A DNA stretch of 64,000 nt from Streptosporangium sp. NBC_01495 (GTDB lineage Bacteria; Actinomycetota; Actinomycetes; Streptosporangiales; Streptosporangiaceae). Below the pieces are notes generated by a model, which saw nothing but the letters and a program-made list of their open reading frames with translations, did not search any database and was not told where the DNA came from. The stretch lies in the NCBI RefSeq assembly GCF_036250735.1, contig NZ_CP109430.1:7502001-7566000 (forward strand), given 5' to 3'. This document shows, in pieces, positions 1 through 8,719 of the stretch (its first letter is position 1; every line of letters starts with the position of its first letter). The position numbers and the translations under genes are program-made.

Positions 1-324
1 GGCCCGCACGTACAGCCCGGATCCGCCCACCAGGATCGGCGCGATCTCCCTGGCCCGGAGGTCGTCGATGATCGGCCGGACCAGCGACTGGTACTCGGCC
101 ACGCTGGCGGCCCTGGTCACGTCCCAGATGTCCAGCAGGTGGTGGGGCACCCCCCTGCGCTCCGCCACGGAGAGTTTCGCCGTCCCGATGTCCATTCCTT
201 GGTAAAGCTGCATGGAGTCGGTGTTGATCACCTCACCCCCCAGTCGGAGGGCGAGATCCACGGCCAGGTCGGACTTTCCGGCCGCGGTCGGGCCGACAAC
301 GGCGATGACGGGTAGCTGAGGCAC
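1..324 (-). CDS. miaA: tRNA dimethylallyltransferase MiaA, N-terminal part (cut by window start)
   Basis: This encodes the first 108 residues of the enzyme that transfers a dimethylallyl group to A37 of tRNAs reading UNN codons; MiaB, encoded at 3273-4766, then methylthiolates the same base. The start GTG gives a protein opening with [20 protein letters not shown], in which GPTAAGKS is the family P-loop. It continues with the family stretch [18 protein letters not shown], the PHHLLDI segment and GGSGLY near the cut. The frame is open to base 1, so the C-terminal two thirds lie outside the window. The neighbour across the start is divergent. Identification is secure; only the exact start codon is slightly open because no strong ribosome site is visible. 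Confidence 0.96.
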   Translation of the reverse strand, partial: MPQLPVIAVVGPTAAGKSDLAVDLALRLGGEVINTDSMQLYQGMDIGTAKLSVAERRGVPHHLLDIWDVTRAASVAEYQSLVRPIIDDLRAREIAPILVGGSGLYVRA

Positions 325-397
325 GGGGTAAGTCTGCCAACTCCCCGGGTATGGATGAGAGGCGATGCGTCCTCGCATCGGAATTGGGGGATTCACC

Positions 398-733
398 ATG
401 TCGATCCTCGACAAGGTCAAGCACATGCTGGGTGGCGGCGCCAGGACCGAAGAACTCGCCAAACAGGGTATCGACAAGGCGGAACAGTTCGCCAAGAAGA
501 GGCTGGGCGGAAAGCACGCCCGGCAGGTCGACACCGCCGCGCAGAAGGCCAGGGAGATGGCCGACAAGATCGACGAGCCGGGCACCACACCGCCGGACAC
601 GACACCCGCGCCCGGCCGCACCACGCCGCCGGGTACGACACCCGCGCCGGGCCGCGCCTCACCTTCCGGGCGGGACGACACCGCACCCGGTCCCGGCCAG
701 CCCGGCACCACACCACCGCCCTACGGGCCGTAG
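398..733 (+). CDS. MT0933-type antitoxin-family small protein
   Basis: A 111-residue protein starting at an ATG preceded by a GGGGG ribosome site about seven bases upstream. Its N-terminal half is lysine-rich and probably helical ([13 protein letters not shown], then a segment with [12 protein letters not shown] and ADKID). This is the pattern of the mycobacterial MT0933/Rv0909 antitoxin-like family. The C-terminal half is a Pro/Thr/Gly-rich tail built from repeats of TTPAPGR, probably disordered. No toxin gene sits beside it: miaA is divergent upstream and ogt converges downstream. In actinomycetes this family is common and often orphan, so a true antitoxin role is unproven. Family assignment is from recognition of the N-terminal pattern only. 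Confidence 0.7.
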   Translation: MSILDKVKHMLGGGARTEELAKQGIDKAEQFAKKRLGGKHARQVDTAAQKAREMADKIDEPGTTPPDTTPAPGRTTPPGTTPAPGRASPSGRDDTAPGPGQPGTTPPPYGP

Positions 734-762
734 GCGATCGGCGGGGCCGATCGCGGTCCCGG

Positions 763-1290
763 TCAGTCCCAGTCGAGCATCGGCTGCAGGTAACCCTCCA
801 GGGTCAGCAGCCAGCGCTTCGACTCCACGCCGTCGCCACCGCTGAACCCGCCGAGCCCGTTGCCCGCGACCACCCGGTGGCACGGCACGATGACGGGGAT
901 CGGGTTGGCTCCCATGATCGACCCGATGGCCCGCGCCGGAACACCCGTCCCGCTGCGGGCCGCCAGCTCCCCGTAGGTCACCGCCCTGCCGTACGGAACC
1001 GTCTCGTACAGCGTGCCGAGCACCCTGCGCTGCACCGGCGAGGTCAGCCGCCAGTCCACCGGCACCCCGAAGACCTTCAGCCTGCCCGCGTAGTAGTCGC
1101 CCAGCTCGCCGAGCACGGGCGCCGTCATGCCGGGATCGTCCGCCTCCTCCAGCCCCAGCCGTTCGAGCAGGCGAGCCCTGAACCGGGCCGGGTCGCCCCA
1201 GCCCACGCTCACCACGCCGTCCTCGGTCACGGCGACGGCCATGTCCCCCAGCCGCGTCGGAACGCTCCCGAACGCCACGGTCCCCGCCAT
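763..1290 (-). CDS. ogt: Methylated-DNA--protein-cysteine methyltransferase
   Basis: This suicide DNA-repair protein moves the alkyl group from O6-alkylguanine to its own cysteine. The active-site block VPCHRVV is present, preceded by the helix-turn-helix part (YGELAARSG, AIGSIMGANPIPVI) and followed by GGFSGG, all typical of Ogt/MGMT. The chosen ATG gives about 175 residues, the normal family length. An upstream in-frame start would add 25 residues rich in Arg and Glu that do not resemble the family. It follows the LigB-like gene on the same strand with an 87-base gap and converges with the antitoxin-like gene. No Ada N-terminal metal-binding domain is present, so it is the stand-alone repair enzyme and not an Ada regulator. 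Confidence 0.95.
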   Translation of the reverse strand: MAGTVAFGSVPTRLGDMAVAVTEDGVVSVGWGDPARFRARLLERLGLEEADDPGMTAPVLGELGDYYAGRLKVFGVPVDWRLTSPVQRRVLGTLYETVPYGRAVTYGELAARSGTGVPARAIGSIMGANPIPVIVPCHRVVAGNGLGGFSGGDGVESKRWLLTLEGYLQPMLDWD

Positions 1291-1377
1291 CGGCCTCGTG
1301 TCCCCTTCGCGAACTCGTCGTTCCCGGCGCCCCTGGGCGCCGTCCTCACCCGCCACCGTAATCACTTCCGGGCGGGA

Positions 1378-2046
1378 TCACTCCGTCCAGCGGGCCACGA
1401 AGTAGCCGACGCCGTAGGGCGCGTCGTCGTAGAGGATCTCGCCGCGCAGGGCGCCTCCGCACCCGCCGAGGACCTGCAGGGCCGCGCGGCCCGCGACCCA
1501 CAGCTCGGCGGCCTCGCCGGGGTCGAGCGCCGGGACCTCGGCGCGGGCGAGCGCCTCGACGATCGCCCGGTCGTACGGTTTCGCGCGAGGGTCCAGGTAT
1601 CCGGGGGACTTCTCGGTGAGGCAGGCCGAGCCGTCGGCCATGACGAGCATCGCCACGCGACCGGCCGTGGCCGCCAGCCGGCCGCCCAGGGACGCGCACT
1701 CCCCCGGGGCCGCGCCGAAGGAGATCGCGTGGAATCCCGAGGCGGTCAGGCGCCCTCTTCCGAGGAGCCAGCGGCCGACCGACAGGGACAGCGGCAGGAC
1801 GGGCTCCCCCACTCCGCTCCGGACGTCGACGCCCCAGGGCGCGAGGCTCCCGGCGGCGTCCGCGCCGTACGTCGCGGTCCGGTCCGCGCCTCCCACCACC
1901 ACGATCTCGTCGGCTCCGGCGTCGCGCAACACCCCGATCGCGGCCGCGCAGGCCGTCCTGAGGTCGTCGAGCTCCGAGGCCGCGGTCCCGGCCAGCTCGG
2001 GGACCAGCAGCGGGGGATGCGGGCACACGGCCGCGGCGACAAGCAC
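1378..2046 (-). CDS. Class III extradiol dioxygenase-like (LigB-fold) protein
   Basis: A 222-residue protein from a GTG start, opening with MLVAAAVCPHPPLLVPEL. The CPHPPLL motif places the expected His ligands near the N terminus, as in LigB-type ring-cleavage dioxygenases and the related AmmeMemoRadiSam/MEMO fold. A second conserved block, GDARHG-like in other members, is here represented by AMLVMADGSACLTEKSPG. Proteins of this type are commonly encoded near miaA/miaB in actinomycetes, where no aromatic-degradation genes are found, as is the case here. The true substrate is therefore unknown. It is probably co-transcribed with the upstream membrane-anchored protein gene and ogt on the minus strand. 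Fold assignment is fairly sure; activity is not. Confidence 0.8.
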   Translation of the reverse strand: MLVAAAVCPHPPLLVPELAGTAASELDDLRTACAAAIGVLRDAGADEIVVVGGADRTATYGADAAGSLAPWGVDVRSGVGEPVLPLSLSVGRWLLGRGRLTASGFHAISFGAAPGECASLGGRLAATAGRVAMLVMADGSACLTEKSPGYLDPRAKPYDRAIVEALARAEVPALDPGEAAELWVAGRAALQVLGGCGGALRGEILYDDAPYGVGYFVARWTE

Positions 2047-2212
2047 CTCGCCAGACTAACGGAGCCCTCCCCGGGAACCGCCCCGGCGTCTCGCGGCGAG
2101 GGCGGCCGTACGGGGTCCGGAAACGCGTCGGGGCACGGTGATCCTCTCACCGTGCCCCGACGTGCCGATCGTCTCCGGCGGGCCAGAGACGCGCGGCTCT
2201 CCGGTCCTTGGG

Positions 2213-2746
2213 TCAGTAGCCGCCGACGGGCCCCTGGGGATGGACGTAGCCGGGAGGGCCGTCGTTCAGATAGCCCTGCTCGGTGTCCTGCGGCTTCTGC
2301 GGGCCGCCGCTCTGCCGCTGCTTCGACGGCTTGTCCTCCGCGGGCCTCCCGGCGGCCGACTCGGCTCCCGGCTCGCTCTCGTCCGCCCCGCCGGTGCCGG
2401 CTCCGGAGTCGCCGCCTCCGGTGGACGTGTCGCCGGCTCCGGAGGCGGCGTCCGCCCCCTTCTCCGGCTTCTGTTTCTTGGCCTGCGGCGGGCTCTGGTC
2501 CGGCTCGGGCTCCTGGGACGCCTCTTGGGCGCTGTCCGGCACCGGCGGCACCCGGGGGTCGTCGCCTCCGGCGTTCACGAAGGCGAAGACGGCACCTCCG
2601 CCCAGGAGGGCGGCGGCGAGGACGGAGAAGACGGCTATGGCCAGGCCGCTTCTCCGCTGGGGCTTACGACGTTTCCTGGGCTCGCCGGCGGGGCCGGCGA
2701 GGATCTCTGGCTCTCCGGGACTGCCCGGGGATGGAGGGACGTGCAT
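2213..2746 (-). CDS. Membrane-anchored protein with long disordered tail, unknown function
   Basis: About 177 residues from the ATG at 2744-2746, which has an AGGGAG ribosome site; an earlier in-frame ATG would add 40 Cys-containing residues and has no such site. The protein has a short Pro-rich N terminus, a basic stretch (EPRKRRKPQRRSG), one clear transmembrane helix (LAIAVFSVLAAALLGGGAVF) and then roughly 120 residues rich in Pro, Gly, Glu, Lys and Gln that end in tyrosine-containing GYLNDGPPGY and GPVGGY. The positive-inside rule suggests the tail lies outside the cell. No enzymatic motif is visible. It is the first gene of a minus-strand group with the LigB-like gene and ogt. I do not recognise a family. 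Confidence 0.65.
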   Translation of the reverse strand: MHVPPSPGSPGEPEILAGPAGEPRKRRKPQRRSGLAIAVFSVLAAALLGGGAVFAFVNAGGDDPRVPPVPDSAQEASQEPEPDQSPPQAKKQKPEKGADAASGAGDTSTGGGDSGAGTGGADESEPGAESAAGRPAEDKPSKQRQSGGPQKPQDTEQGYLNDGPPGYVHPQGPVGGY

Positions 2747-3124
2747 GGGGAAAACTCCCTGCGGTTCTCGGGGGGAAACCTCCACGGCTTCCGAGGGTGC
2801 TGAACCACAGTAGCCACAGCAGGGAAATGCTTGCACATCAATCACAGATGAATCACGAAATATCATCCGTTAGGGGACTGGCGGCGTCGCCGCACGCATA
2901 CCCCCTGGCAGGAGCGGTGACGTCGCCGGAATCGCCGTCCCCGTCGGGGATTCCGGCGATTCGATCATGGACTCGCGCCGCGCGGGAAAACGCCTTCGGA
3001 AAGGACATCCGGAAGGCCTCGCCCGGAGGAAAAACCCCGGGGGCATCCGGGGTCCCGGGTCCCGGTGGGAGCGCGTCACGGGAACCGGCCCGGAGGGGAC
3101 ACCTCAAAAGGGCGCCCCGCGAAA

Positions 3125-3167
3125 CCCGCCGGCGAGGAACACCTCGGGGAGGTGTTCCCGGCGGGTC
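3125..3167. terminator. Strong hairpin 3' of miaB
   Basis: An inverted repeat with the core GGAACACCTC / GAGGTGTTCC around a 3-base loop is extended outward by CCCGCCGG / CCGGCGGG with a three-base bulge. It has no U-tract, as is usual for actinomycete terminators. It lies about 105 bases past the miaB stop codon and can terminate that transcript. The remainder of the 526-base gap between the hypothetical at 2213-2746 and miaB holds the direct repeats described separately and no convincing gene. Confidence 0.55.
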
Positions 3168-3280
3168 ACCCGGAGGGACGGGACCTCAGGAGAGGTGCTT
3201 CAGGTGGGCCACCCCCGGAAGGACGGACCTCAGGAGAGCCGTTCCCGGCGGGTCATGCCGGAAGGACGGACCTCAGGAGA
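3154..3280. repeat. Three imperfect 40-bp direct repeats overlapping the miaB 3' end
   Basis: Units at 3154-3193, 3198-3237 and 3241-3280 each end in GGACCTCAGGAGA; the first and third also begin with GTTCCCGGCGGGTCA. The period is 43-44 bases. The last copy runs into the last miaB codons (stop at 3273-3275). A more decayed copy may lie near 3090-3110. The function is unknown. Confidence 0.7.
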
Positions 3281-4766
3281 CGGAGCAGCCCGAGGTCTCG
3301 GGGAGCGGGGCGGGGCGGCCGACCGAGGGCATGCCGAGCATGACCCCGGAACCGGCTCCGGCCGGGGCGCCCTGACGGGCCTGCCAGGCGTCGCCCGCGC
3401 GGGTACGGCGGAGCCTCAGGGCGGGACCGTCGGCGACCAGGTGGTGCGGTGCCGCGTACGTGACCTCGGCGCTCACCACGTCGCCCGGCCGCGGGGCCTC
3501 GGCACCGGGGGCGAAGTGCACCAGGCGGTTGTCGGGGGCCCGCCCCGACATGCGGTGGGTCGCCTCGTCCTTGCGGCCCTCGCCCTCGGCGACCAGCACG
3601 TCGAGCGTCCGGCCGACCTGCTTCTTGTTCTCCGCCCAGGAGATCTCGGTCTGCAGGGCGACGAGCCGCTCGTAGCGCTCCTGCACGACCTCCTTGGGAA
3701 CCTGGTGGTCCATGGTGGCGGCGGGAGTGCCCGGCCGGATGGAGTACTGGAACGTGAAGGCGTTGGCGAACCGCGACTCGCGCACCACGTCGAGGGTGCC
3801 CTGGAAGTCCTCCTCGGTCTCGCCGGGGAAGCCCACGATGATGTCGGTGGAGATCGCCGCGTCGGGCATGGCCGCGCGGACCCGCTCGATGATGCCCAGG
3901 TAGCGCTCGGCCCGGTAGGAGCGGCGCATGGCCTTGAGGACCCGGTCGGAGCCCGACTGCAGCGGCATGTGGAGCTGGTGCATCACGTTGGGCGTCTCGG
4001 CCATGGCCGCGATGACGTCGTCGGTGAACGCCGCCGGGTGCGGGCTGGTGAAGCGGACCCGCTCCAGCCCCTCGACGTCGCCGCAGGCCCGCAGCAGCTT
4101 GCCGAAGGCCAGCCGGTCGCCGAACTCCACGCCGTACGTGTTGACGTTCTGGCCGAGGAGGGTGATCTCCAGCACGCCCTGGTCGACCAGGGTGCGCACC
4201 TCGTTGAGGACGTCGCCGGGGCGGCGGTCCTTCTCCTTGCCGCGCAGCGCGGGCACGATGCAGAACGTGCAGGTGTTGTTGCACCCCACGGAGACCGACA
4301 CCCAGGCGGCGTAGGCGGACTCGCGCTTGGTCGGCAGCGTGCTCGGGAAGGTCTCCAGGGATTCCTTGATCTCGACCTGGGCCTCCCGCTGGACGCGCGC
4401 CCGCTCCAGCAGCACCGGCAGCGAGCCGATGTTGTGGGTGCCGAACACCACGTCCACCCAGGGCGCCCTGCGGACGATCTCCCCCTGGTCCTTCTGCGCC
4501 AGGCAGCCGCCCACGGCGATCTGCATGTCGGGGTTGCCCACCTTCGAGGGGCGCAGGTGGCCGAGGTTGCCGTAGAGCTTGTTGTCGGCGTTCTCCCGTA
4601 CGGCACAGGTGTTGAACACGACCACGTCGGCCGTCTCCCCCTGGGCGGCCGGGACGTATCCGGCGTCTTCCAGCAGGCCCGACAGGCGCTCGGAGTCGTG
4701 CACGTTCATCTGGCACCCATAGGTACGGACCTCGTACGTGCGGGCGCTCTCCACGGTGACAGTCAT
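3273..4766 (-). CDS. miaB: tRNA-2-methylthio-N6-dimethylallyladenosine synthase MiaB
   Basis: A radical-SAM methylthiotransferase that adds a methylthio group to i6A37 of tRNA, acting after MiaA. The N-terminal UPF0004 domain carries the three cluster cysteines in [23 protein letters not shown] and VGGCLAQK. The radical-SAM domain has [11 protein letters not shown] (CxxxCxxC), and a TRAM-like C-terminal part follows (DVLVAEGEG, ending in a Pro-rich tail). The start chosen is the ATG giving [19 protein letters not shown], about 497 residues, the usual length; the longer frame adds 16 residues without family support. The last two dozen residues vary and coincide with a repeat array. Downstream lie a hairpin and the LigB-like/ogt group on the same strand. 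Confidence 0.97.
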   Translation of the reverse strand: MTVTVESARTYEVRTYGCQMNVHDSERLSGLLEDAGYVPAAQGETADVVVFNTCAVRENADNKLYGNLGHLRPSKVGNPDMQIAVGGCLAQKDQGEIVRRAPWVDVVFGTHNIGSLPVLLERARVQREAQVEIKESLETFPSTLPTKRESAYAAWVSVSVGCNNTCTFCIVPALRGKEKDRRPGDVLNEVRTLVDQGVLEITLLGQNVNTYGVEFGDRLAFGKLLRACGDVEGLERVRFTSPHPAAFTDDVIAAMAETPNVMHQLHMPLQSGSDRVLKAMRRSYRAERYLGIIERVRAAMPDAAISTDIIVGFPGETEEDFQGTLDVVRESRFANAFTFQYSIRPGTPAATMDHQVPKEVVQERYERLVALQTEISWAENKKQVGRTLDVLVAEGEGRKDEATHRMSGRAPDNRLVHFAPGAEAPRPGDVVSAEVTYAAPHHLVADGPALRLRRTRAGDAWQARQGAPAGAGSGVMLGMPSVGRPAPLPETSGCSVS

Positions 4767-4884
4767 CTCGAGACAAGGGTAGGCGCTCCGCTGAACCTTC
4801 AGGTACGCCCTCACCCCATCGAACCACAGGTAATCAATCGGTCACCCAACGTCAACGAACTCGCCGAGCCGGGGCTCCAAAGCC

Positions 4885-5139
4885 CCGTACGAGAATGCTG
4901 TGGATCGGATCGTCAAACCGGTGAAGTACGCGGAGGCCGGGATACCCCGCTTCCGGCGCGTCGAGATGAACCCGTTCCGGGGACAGGGATCCGACGAGCT
5001 TCCCGTGATCTTCACGTACGCCCTCGACGAGAACGACGAGCACCAGCTCATCCATCGTGTCGCCACCGGAACGACCGTGAACCTGAGGGAATCGTTCGCC
5101 TTCAAGGTTGATCCCGAAGCCTTGAGCAGGATTCGATGA
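4885..5139 (+). pseudogene. 3' fragment of an Uma2-family (DUF820) endonuclease-like gene
   Basis: The translated stretch VDRIVKPVKYAEAGIPRFRRVEM matches the conserved 'K..YAEAGIP.(Y/F)W.V' block of Uma2-type PD-(D/E)XK-fold proteins. It is followed by a C-terminal tail of the right size. The first half of the domain, including the acidic catalytic residues, is missing upstream; the sequence between the miaB start and this point does not encode it in any frame. A GTG at 4900 could start a 79-residue peptide, but it would lack the active site. The usual Trp in the 'FW.VE' position is replaced by Arg. It is best read as a decayed remnant. Confidence 0.6.
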
Positions 5140-5208
5140 TCAAGCCGTGATCCGATCGGTACCGCAGGGTTAGCCCCAGGTGCCCTTTACAGAATTACCT
5201 TGTCCACC

Positions 5209-5964
5209 ATGACGGAGAACGGGGACAAGACTCCTCTGGTCGTGCTTGAAGGTGTCAACAAGCACTACGGCAGCCTGCACGTCCTTCGGGACATCAATCT
5301 GACGATCTCCCGCGGCGAGGTTCTCGTCGTCATCGGCCCATCTGGCGGCGGCAAGTCGACCCTCTGCCGGACGGTCAACCGGCTGGAGGCGATCGACGAG
5401 GGGACCATCACCTTCGACGGGCAGCCGCTCGCGGCGGAGGGCAGGGCCCTGGCCAAGCTCAGGTCCGAGGTCGGGATGGTGTTCCAGTCCTTCAACCTGT
5501 TCGCCCACAAGACGATCCTCGAGAACGTCACGCTCGGGCCGATCAAGGTTCGCGGCATCGCGAAGGGCGACGCGGAGCGGCGGGGCATGGAGCTGCTGGA
5601 GCGCGTCGGCATCGGCGCCCAGGCGTCGAAGTATCCCGCGCAGCTCTCGGGAGGCCAGCAGCAGCGCGTGGCGATCGCCCGCGCCCTGGCCATGGATCCC
5701 AAAATGATCCTGTTCGACGAGCCGACCTCGGCACTCGACCCGGAGATGGTCCAGGAGGTGCTCGACGTCATGATCGGCCTCGCCCTGGAAGGCATGACGA
5801 TGATGGTCGTCACCCACGAGATGGGCTTCGCCCGCCGCGCGGCGAACCGCGTGGTGTTCATGGCGGAGGGCCAGATCGTGGAGGAGAACACCCCCGAGGA
5901 GTTCTTCACCAACGCCCGGACCGACCGGGCCAAGGATTTTCTTTCCAAGATCCTCACTCACTGA
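5209..5964 (+). CDS. gluA: Glutamate-type ABC importer, ATP-binding subunit
   Basis: The ATPase of a polar amino-acid importer, energising uptake through the two permeases encoded downstream. Walker A is GPSGGGKST (residues 43-51), the signature is LSGGQQQR, Walker B is [12 protein letters not shown] and the H-loop is VTHEMG. The length of 251 residues is standard for the GlnQ/GluA group. I use the ATG at 5209; an in-frame TTG nine bases upstream is possible, and neither has a strong ribosome site. It is followed after 39 bases by the binding protein and forms the first gene of gluABCD. Assignment to glutamate over another polar amino acid rests on the four-gene order found in Corynebacterium and Streptomyces and is less certain than the transporter class. 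Confidence 0.9.
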   Translation: MTENGDKTPLVVLEGVNKHYGSLHVLRDINLTISRGEVLVVIGPSGGGKSTLCRTVNRLEAIDEGTITFDGQPLAAEGRALAKLRSEVGMVFQSFNLFAHKTILENVTLGPIKVRGIAKGDAERRGMELLERVGIGAQASKYPAQLSGGQQQRVAIARALAMDPKMILFDEPTSALDPEMVQEVLDVMIGLALEGMTMMVVTHEMGFARRAANRVVFMAEGQIVEENTPEEFFTNARTDRAKDFLSKILTH

Positions 5965-6003
5965 CGGCTCTGCTCATCCCTGACGAAAAACGAGGTAGCA
6001 AGA

Positions 6004-6822
6004 ATGCGTGTACGTCGTATTGGAGCCGTGGTCATCGCAGCCGCAGCGGCGATGGCCGGTCTGACCGCGTGCGGTGACAGCGGCAGCGGAAGCGACAAGT
6101 TCGTCGTGGGCATCAAGGTCGACCAGCCCGGCCTCGGGCAGAAGCAGCCCGACGGCTCCTTCAAGGGTTTCGACGTCGACGTGGCCAGGTATGTCGCCAA
6201 GGAGCTCGGCTACACGGACGACAAGATTGAGTTCAAGGAGGCCATCTCGGCCAACCGCGAATCTTTCATCCAGCAGGGCCAGGTCAACACCGTGATCGCG
6301 ACCTACTCGATCACCGACGACCGCAAGAAGAAGATCTCTTTCGCCGGCCCGTACCTGGTCACCGGCCAGGACATCCTGACCCGCGCGGACGACACCACGA
6401 TCAACAGCGTCGAGGACCTCAAGACCAAGAAGGTCTGCGGCGCCCAGGGTTCCTCCTCCCCCGCCCGCCTGGTCGAGAAGTTCGGCGACGAGTGGAAGAG
6501 CGGGTTCCTCACCGAGCAGCAGGGCTACGGCGCCTGCCTGCCGCTGCTGGAGAACAAGCAGGTCGACGCGATCTCCACGGACGCGACGATCCTGGCCGGC
6601 TTCGCCACCCAGTCCCCCGGCAAGTTCCGCCTCGTCGGCAAGCCCTTCTCCGAGGAGAAGTACGGCATCGGCCTGAAGCTGGACGACAAGGCGACCCGCG
6701 ACAAGGTCAACGCGGCCGTGGAGAAGATGTTCACGGACGGCAGCTGGAAGAAGGCCATCGACGCCAACTTCGGCGAGTTCAGCAAGTTCTTCACCACCCC
6801 GCCGGCTGTCGAGCGTTACTGA
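6004..6822 (+). CDS. gluB: Glutamate-type ABC importer, substrate-binding lipoprotein
   Basis: The extracellular solute-binding protein of the importer, anchored to the membrane by lipid. The N terminus is a lipoprotein signal: MRVRR, a hydrophobic Ala-rich core and the lipobox LTAC with Cys23 as the lipidated residue. The mature part has the family blocks FKGFDVDVARYVAKELGY, FKEAISANRE, TYSITDDRKKKISFAGPY and the closing C-terminal helix. Residues KKVCGAQGSSS and DAISTDATIL line the usual ligand cleft in this family. A GAGGTAG ribosome site precedes the ATG. A large hairpin separates it from gluC, which would favour higher expression of the binding protein than of the permeases. Confidence 0.92.
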   Translation: MRVRRIGAVVIAAAAAMAGLTACGDSGSGSDKFVVGIKVDQPGLGQKQPDGSFKGFDVDVARYVAKELGYTDDKIEFKEAISANRESFIQQGQVNTVIATYSITDDRKKKISFAGPYLVTGQDILTRADDTTINSVEDLKTKKVCGAQGSSSPARLVEKFGDEWKSGFLTEQQGYGACLPLLENKQVDAISTDATILAGFATQSPGKFRLVGKPFSEEKYGIGLKLDDKATRDKVNAAVEKMFTDGSWKKAIDANFGEFSKFFTTPPAVERY

Positions 6823-6824
6823 CC

Positions 6825-6868
6825 GGTCACACCCCGGCCGGGGCGTACGGATGCCCCGGCCTGTGACC
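6825..6868 (+). promoter_or_regulatory. Intercistronic hairpin between gluB and gluC
   Basis: The arms GGTCACA...GGCCGGGGC and GCCCCGGCC TGTGACC can form a 16-bp stem with a four-base bulge and an eight-base loop. It begins immediately after the gluB stop codon and ends 13 bases before the gluC start. Such elements usually attenuate transcription or protect the upstream mRNA end, which fits the higher stoichiometry needed for a binding protein. Confidence 0.65.
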
Positions 6869-6881
6869 ACTGGAGGGATGA

Positions 6882-7550
6882 GTGCAGGCACTCTTCGATG
6901 AGTTCCCGATGATTCGGGACGCTTTCTGGTTGACGATACGGCTCACCCTCGCCAGCGGGCTGGTGGCGCTCGTGCTCGGGACGATCCTCGCGGGCATGCG
7001 GGTCAGCCCGCTGCCGATCCTGCGCGGAATCGGCACGACGTACGTGAACGTCCTGCGGAACACCCCGCTGACCCTGGTGATCGTGTTTTGCGGGCTGGGC
7101 CTCGGCCTGGTCCTGGACGTCTCGTTCTCCGAGAGTCTGTCCACCAACTACCTGTGGCTCTCCATCATCGGCCTGTCCGCCTACACGGCGGCGTTCGTCT
7201 GCGAGGCGATCCGGGCCGGGATCAACACGGTCCCGGTCGGCCAGGCGGAGGCAGCCCGCGCCATCGGGCTCACGTTCGGCCAGAACCTGAGGCTGATCGT
7301 GCTGCCCCAGGCGTTCCGCGCGGTGATCGCCCCGCTGGGCAGCATCCTGATCGCGCTGATCAAGAACACCACGATCGCCGCGGCCATCGGGGTGGGTGAG
7401 GCGTCCCTGACCATGAAGACGCTGTTCGAGGCGCACGGCGACGCGGTCATCCAGATCTTCGCCGGGTTCGCGCTGGGCTTCCTGATCCTGACCCTGCCGA
7501 CCGGACTGCTGTTCGGCTGGCTGGCCAAGCGCTTGGCGGTGGTCCGATGA
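6882..7550 (+). CDS. gluC: Glutamate-type ABC importer, permease subunit 1
   Basis: The first of two membrane permeases that form the translocation path for the amino acid. It starts at a GTG with a TGGAGGGATGA ribosome site. At 222 residues it has about five transmembrane helices and the EAA-loop sequence typical of the HisM family (VPVGQAEAARAIGLTFGQNLRLIVLPQAFR), through which it contacts GluA. The N-terminal stretch WLTIRLTLASGLVALVLGTILAGMR is also characteristic. Its stop codon overlaps the gluD start (ATGA), so the two permeases are translationally coupled. It is shorter than gluD because gluD has an N-terminal cytoplasmic extension. Confidence 0.92.
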   Translation: MQALFDEFPMIRDAFWLTIRLTLASGLVALVLGTILAGMRVSPLPILRGIGTTYVNVLRNTPLTLVIVFCGLGLGLVLDVSFSESLSTNYLWLSIIGLSAYTAAFVCEAIRAGINTVPVGQAEAARAIGLTFGQNLRLIVLPQAFRAVIAPLGSILIALIKNTTIAAAIGVGEASLTMKTLFEAHGDAVIQIFAGFALGFLILTLPTGLLFGWLAKRLAVVR

Positions 7551-8494
7551 CCGCGGTGACCACAGAGCGGCCCCCGGCGCGCAAGCGGCGCGTCGAGAGT
7601 TCCGAGCGCGTCAGCGTCCTGTACGACATTCCCGGCCCCAAGGCCCGGATACGCAACAACGTGCTCACCGTGCTGGCCGTCCTCGCCGTGCTGTTCGCGG
7701 CGTACGTGCTCGTGACCAAGCTCGGCGAGAAGAACCAGCTCAACGCCGAGTTGTGGACACCGTTCCTGCGCGGCGACGTGTGGATCAACCTGATCCTGCC
7801 CGGCCTGCTGAACACACTCAGCGCGGCCGCGGTCGCCGCCGTGATCGCGGTGCCGTTCGGGTTCGTCTTCGGTATCGGCCGGCTCTCGACGAACGTCTGG
7901 ATCCGCCGTTCCTCGGGTGCGGTCGTCGAGTTCTTCAGGGCGATCCCACTGCTGATCATGATCTTCGCGGTGATGTTCGGCGGGAGCGCGGTCTTCGGGC
8001 TCACCGTGACGCCGTTCTCGGCGGTGGTGATCGGCCTGGTCCTGTACAACGGCTCGGTGCTGGCGGAGATCGTACGGGCGGGCATCCTGTCCATCCCGCG
8101 GGGACAGAGTGAGGCCGCACTCGCAGTCGGCCTCCGTCCGGGCCAGGTGATGCGGATGATCCTGCTGCCGCAGGCGGTCACGGTCATGATGCCGGCGATC
8201 GTCGCGCAGCTGGTGGTGCTCCTGAAGGACACCGCCCTGGGCTTCATCGTGTCGTTCGAGGACCTGCTGAACGCGGGGGCACGCGTGCTGCCCTCCAACT
8301 TCAACAACATCATTCCCGCTGTGATCGTCATCGCGATCATCTACATCATCATCAACGTGATGGTGGGCGCCGTCGCCACCTGGCTGGAAAGGCGGAGCCG
8401 CCGCAGTAGGAAGACCTCGGCCAAGCCGATCGCCCGGCCCGACTCGCCGACCGCGGTCGAGGGCGGCGTCGGAACCCCCACCCCCGCACCGTAG
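7547..8494 (+). CDS. gluD: Glutamate-type ABC importer, permease subunit 2
   Basis: The second permease, 315 residues, beginning inside the gluC stop codon. It has an N-terminal cytoplasmic stretch of about 45 residues (including PARKRRVESSERVSVLYDIPGPKARIR), then roughly six membrane helices. The EAA-loop is SIPRGQSEAALAVGLRPGQVMRMILLPQAV, and the C terminus is a basic, Pro-rich tail. The extended N terminus and the block DIPGPKAR are as expected for the GluD members in actinobacteria. A perfect palindromic terminator lies 15 bases after the stop codon, closing the operon. Confidence 0.92.
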   Translation: MTAVTTERPPARKRRVESSERVSVLYDIPGPKARIRNNVLTVLAVLAVLFAAYVLVTKLGEKNQLNAELWTPFLRGDVWINLILPGLLNTLSAAAVAAVIAVPFGFVFGIGRLSTNVWIRRSSGAVVEFFRAIPLLIMIFAVMFGGSAVFGLTVTPFSAVVIGLVLYNGSVLAEIVRAGILSIPRGQSEAALAVGLRPGQVMRMILLPQAVTVMMPAIVAQLVVLLKDTALGFIVSFEDLLNAGARVLPSNFNNIIPAVIVIAIIYIIINVMVGAVATWLERRSRRSRKTSAKPIARPDSPTAVEGGVGTPTPAP

Positions 8495-8508
8495 AAGTAC
8501 GGCGGTCG

Positions 8509-8540
8509 AAGGGCGGTCACCGGATCCGGTGACCGCCCTT
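8509..8540. terminator. Terminator after gluD, perfect 32-bp palindrome
   Basis: The two halves AAGGGCGGTCACCGGA and its exact complement form an uninterrupted palindrome, followed by CCTC and no T-run. It lies 15 bases past the gluD stop. It can fold on either strand and so would also stop any antisense transcript. Confidence 0.85.
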
Positions 8541-8719
8541 CCTCGTGAGGGGCGGGTGAAAACATCCGCAGGGCCGGCTTATGGCGGAGACCGGGCCAAC
8601 CGCCCTCATCTCATCATTCCCCCTGATCTCACGGCTCGCGCGGTTCACCGGCGGTATATCTCGGGTGACGCGAGCGTGATACCGGCGACACGCGGCGGGT
8701 TATCGGGCAGGATTGCGCC

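Noticed and set aside
3154-3280. Possible CRISPR array
   Set aside because: Units are imperfect 40-mers with 3-4-base gaps, no spacers of constant length, and no cas genes nearby.
355-3375. A 1006-codon plus-strand frame across ogt, the LigB-like gene and the hypothetical
   Set aside because: The product is Arg/Gly/Pro-rich and antisense to genes with clear motifs; it arises from absent stop codons in GC-rich DNA.
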